Shown here one piece after another: positions 6,141 through 7,078 of a stretch of DNA of 7,078 nucleotides (position 1 is the first letter of the stretch; every line of letters begins with the position of its first letter). This DNA comes from Chloroflexota bacterium (GTDB taxonomy: Bacteria > Chloroflexota > Dormibacteria > Dormibacterales > Dormibacteraceae): assembly GCA_005880345.1 (NCBI GenBank), contig VBGE01000056.1, positions 1 through 7,078 on the forward strand, written 5' to 3'. Below the pieces are notes generated by a model. The model made no database searches, was not told the DNA's origin, and worked only from the letters and a program-made list of their open reading frames with translations. The position numbers and the translations under genes are program-made.

Positions 6141-6703
6141 GGATTCAGGCCAAGCTCCTGCGCTATCGGCTTCAGGGCATCGCGGACGAACTCCACGTGC
6201 TCGTCGAAGGGTATACCGAGCGCCTCTGCCCCCGCGACCAGCTCCTCGCGATGCACGCCACGCGCGAAGGCCTTGTCCTTCATCTTCTTGCGGACGGTGC
6301 TGGGCTCGACGGCGCTCAAGGACTTGTCGGGCTTGACCAGCGCGCAGGCGATGATGAAGCCGCACATCTCGTCGACCGCGTACAGCGCCTTGCGCGCGCT
6401 GGTGTCGCGAGGCACGTTGAGATAGTCGGCGTGCGAGGCGATGTCGTCGAGGATGTCCTCGGGCCAGCCTTTCTCGCGCAGCATGTCGATGCCACGCATG
6501 GGATGGAGGTCCAGGGTCGGACCCGATTCGTAGTCCCAGTCGTGGATGAGGCCCAGCACCGCCCATCGCTCGGGGTCTTCACCGAACCTGCGCGCATATG
6601 CCTCCATCGCTGCGGACACGCTGCGCATGTGGCGGCGCAGCTGGTCGGATTTGGTCATCGACGTGACGAGCTCCCACGCATCGTCTCGAGTAGGGGCGGT
6701 CAT
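6137..6703 (-). CDS. HD-superfamily hydrolase, COG2316 type
   Basis: Seen: 188 residues. Probable metal ligands are His25 (LRRHM), the HD pair His54-Asp55 (GLIHDWDYE), His67, His91 (ASHADY) and Asp111 (AVDEM). The later stretch KKMKDKAFARGVHREEL is a strong signature of the family annotated as predicted HD-superfamily hydrolase (COG2316). Family knowledge: HD proteins are metal-dependent phosphohydrolases. The substrate of this subgroup is, as far as I know, undefined. The start is ATG at 6703, overlapping the membrane-protein stop as ATGA. A longer version beginning at 6754 would add 17 unrelated residues and is rejected. It ends in TTGA, shared with the dehydrogenase start. Coupling of both junctions argues for co-expression with its neighbours. 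Confidence 0.9.
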   Translation of the reverse strand: MTAPTRDDAWELVTSMTKSDQLRRHMRSVSAAMEAYARRFGEDPERWAVLGLIHDWDYESGPTLDLHPMRGIDMLREKGWPEDILDDIASHADYLNVPRDTSARKALYAVDEMCGFIIACALVKPDKSLSAVEPSTVRKKMKDKAFARGVHREELVAGAEALGIPFDEHVEFVRDALKPIAQELGLNP

Positions 6704-7017
6704 GGTCGGTTCCCGCCCGCAGTCCTGTTTCGCGCAAAGTGCACGAGCGCCCACGTCCCCGAGACCAGGATTCCCATGCCGGCGACAATCGTCAGGACCA
6801 GATGGCCCGTCTTTCCGAATGGCCCCTGGAAGGCGTTCAGGGCGATGAGCAGTCCAAGGAACGCGTACATGGCGCCGAAGGCACGGAAGAAGACCGGCGT
6901 GCCCACCTGCCTGCGAGCGAACCCGCCGATGATGTTCTTGCCTGTGGCCAACTGCGCGATGCCGAGCGCGGCCAGCACGAGGCCCAGCACCAGGATCACG
7001 ACGTCGATGATGCTCAC
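6700..7017 (-). CDS. Small three-helix membrane protein of unknown function
   Basis: Seen: 105 residues with hydrophobic helices at about 4-23, 43-63 and 72-94. Basic residues lie in the first loop (Lys27, Arg35, Arg36) and the C-terminal tail (Arg96, Arg98, Arg104). By the positive-inside rule this suggests an outside N-terminus and a cytoplasmic C-terminus. No catalytic motif or signal-peptide cleavage site is evident, and I do not recognise the family. The start is GTG at 7017, preceded by a strong AAGGAG 5 bases upstream, and it overlaps the aminotransferase stop as GTGA. Its own stop overlaps the HD gene start. It therefore sits inside a coupled operon, which supports its being a real gene, but gives no specific function. 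Confidence 0.85.
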   Translation of the reverse strand: MSIIDVVILVLGLVLAALGIAQLATGKNIIGGFARRQVGTPVFFRAFGAMYAFLGLLIALNAFQGPFGKTGHLVLTIVAGMGILVSGTWALVHFARNRTAGGNRP

Positions 7018-7078
7018 GAGATCTCCTTCAACGCCGCCAGCAGCTTGTCGTGCTGGTCCCGGGTGCCGACGGTGATGC
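7014..7078 (-). CDS. C-terminal end of HisC-like aminotransferase (partial)
   Basis: Only 20 codons plus a TGA stop lie in the window. They read ITVGTRDQHDKLLAALKEIS, which closely resembles the C-terminus of histidinol-phosphate aminotransferases and related class I/II PLP enzymes, where an (R)-I/V-T-x-GT-R-xx-N/D stretch precedes the last helix. The Arg of GTR is the usual substrate-carboxylate contact in that family. The gene starts outside the window. Its stop overlaps the next gene's GTG, and its last codons carry that gene's Shine-Dalgarno. Whether it is true HisC or another aminotransferase cannot be told from this piece. Confidence 0.65.
   Translation of the reverse strand, partial: ITVGTRDQHDKLLAALKEIS
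7023..7028 (-). promoter_or_regulatory. Ribosome binding site for the small membrane protein
   Basis: AAGGAG on the minus strand lies 5 bases before the GTG at 7017, inside the end of the aminotransferase gene. It is the strongest Shine-Dalgarno in the operon and confirms the GTG start. Confidence 0.75.

Noticed and set aside
6141..6566. N-terminal extension of the dehydrogenase frame
   Set aside because: It overlaps the HD gene, whose motifs are clear. The family N-terminus begins at RVLLM, right after the TTG at 6140.
6197..7075. 292-codon plus-strand open frame opposite the HD and membrane-protein genes
   Set aside because: It is a shadow of well-supported genes with coupled starts and stops, and its composition is atypical of real proteins.

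Overview
The window is about two-thirds G+C, codes densely, and uses many GTG and TTG starts. This suggests a high-GC soil-type bacterium such as an Actinomycetota, Chloroflexota or Dormibacterota member. The MshB/Mca-like deacetylase and the Bacillus-like form of IspH fit that range, but no single gene fixes the phylum. I saw no rRNA, tRNA, CRISPR array, insertion sequence or phage gene.

Layout: positions 1-1609 hold two minus-strand genes. A GAF-GGDEF diguanylate cyclase (1609 to 452) is followed 11 bases later by a zinc-ribbon Nudix hydrolase (440 down to the window edge, incomplete). Positions 1610-1879 are the only sizeable non-coding stretch. It separates the cyclase from a divergent plus-strand gene and carries several inverted repeats and a plausible promoter. 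That plus-strand gene (1880-2665) encodes a MaoC-like hotdog domain without its catalytic histidine, fused to a disordered arginine-rich tail. Its stop codon overlaps, tail to tail, the stop of ispH.

Positions 2662-7078 are one tightly packed minus-strand run. In transcription order it holds the end of a HisC-like aminotransferase, a three-helix membrane protein, a COG2316-type HD hydrolase, a D-2-hydroxyacid dehydrogenase, a Cof-type HAD phosphatase, a PIG-L deacetylase and ispH. The first four junctions are stop/start overlaps of four bases (GTGA, ATGA, TTGA and apparently ATAG). The fifth is stop-abutting-start, and a 27-base gap precedes ispH. This looks like a translationally coupled operon of mixed, mostly housekeeping metabolism (isoprenoid precursor synthesis, 2-hydroxyacid reduction, phosphate-ester and amide hydrolysis) rather than one dedicated pathway.

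The most unusual points are two genes with no ATG, GTG or TTG where the conserved fold must start (the HAD gene, apparently ATA; the MaoC-like gene, apparently CTG), the MaoC-like/Arg-rich fusion itself, and the repeat-rich divergent control region. I found no convincing evidence of a wholly new multi-gene system.
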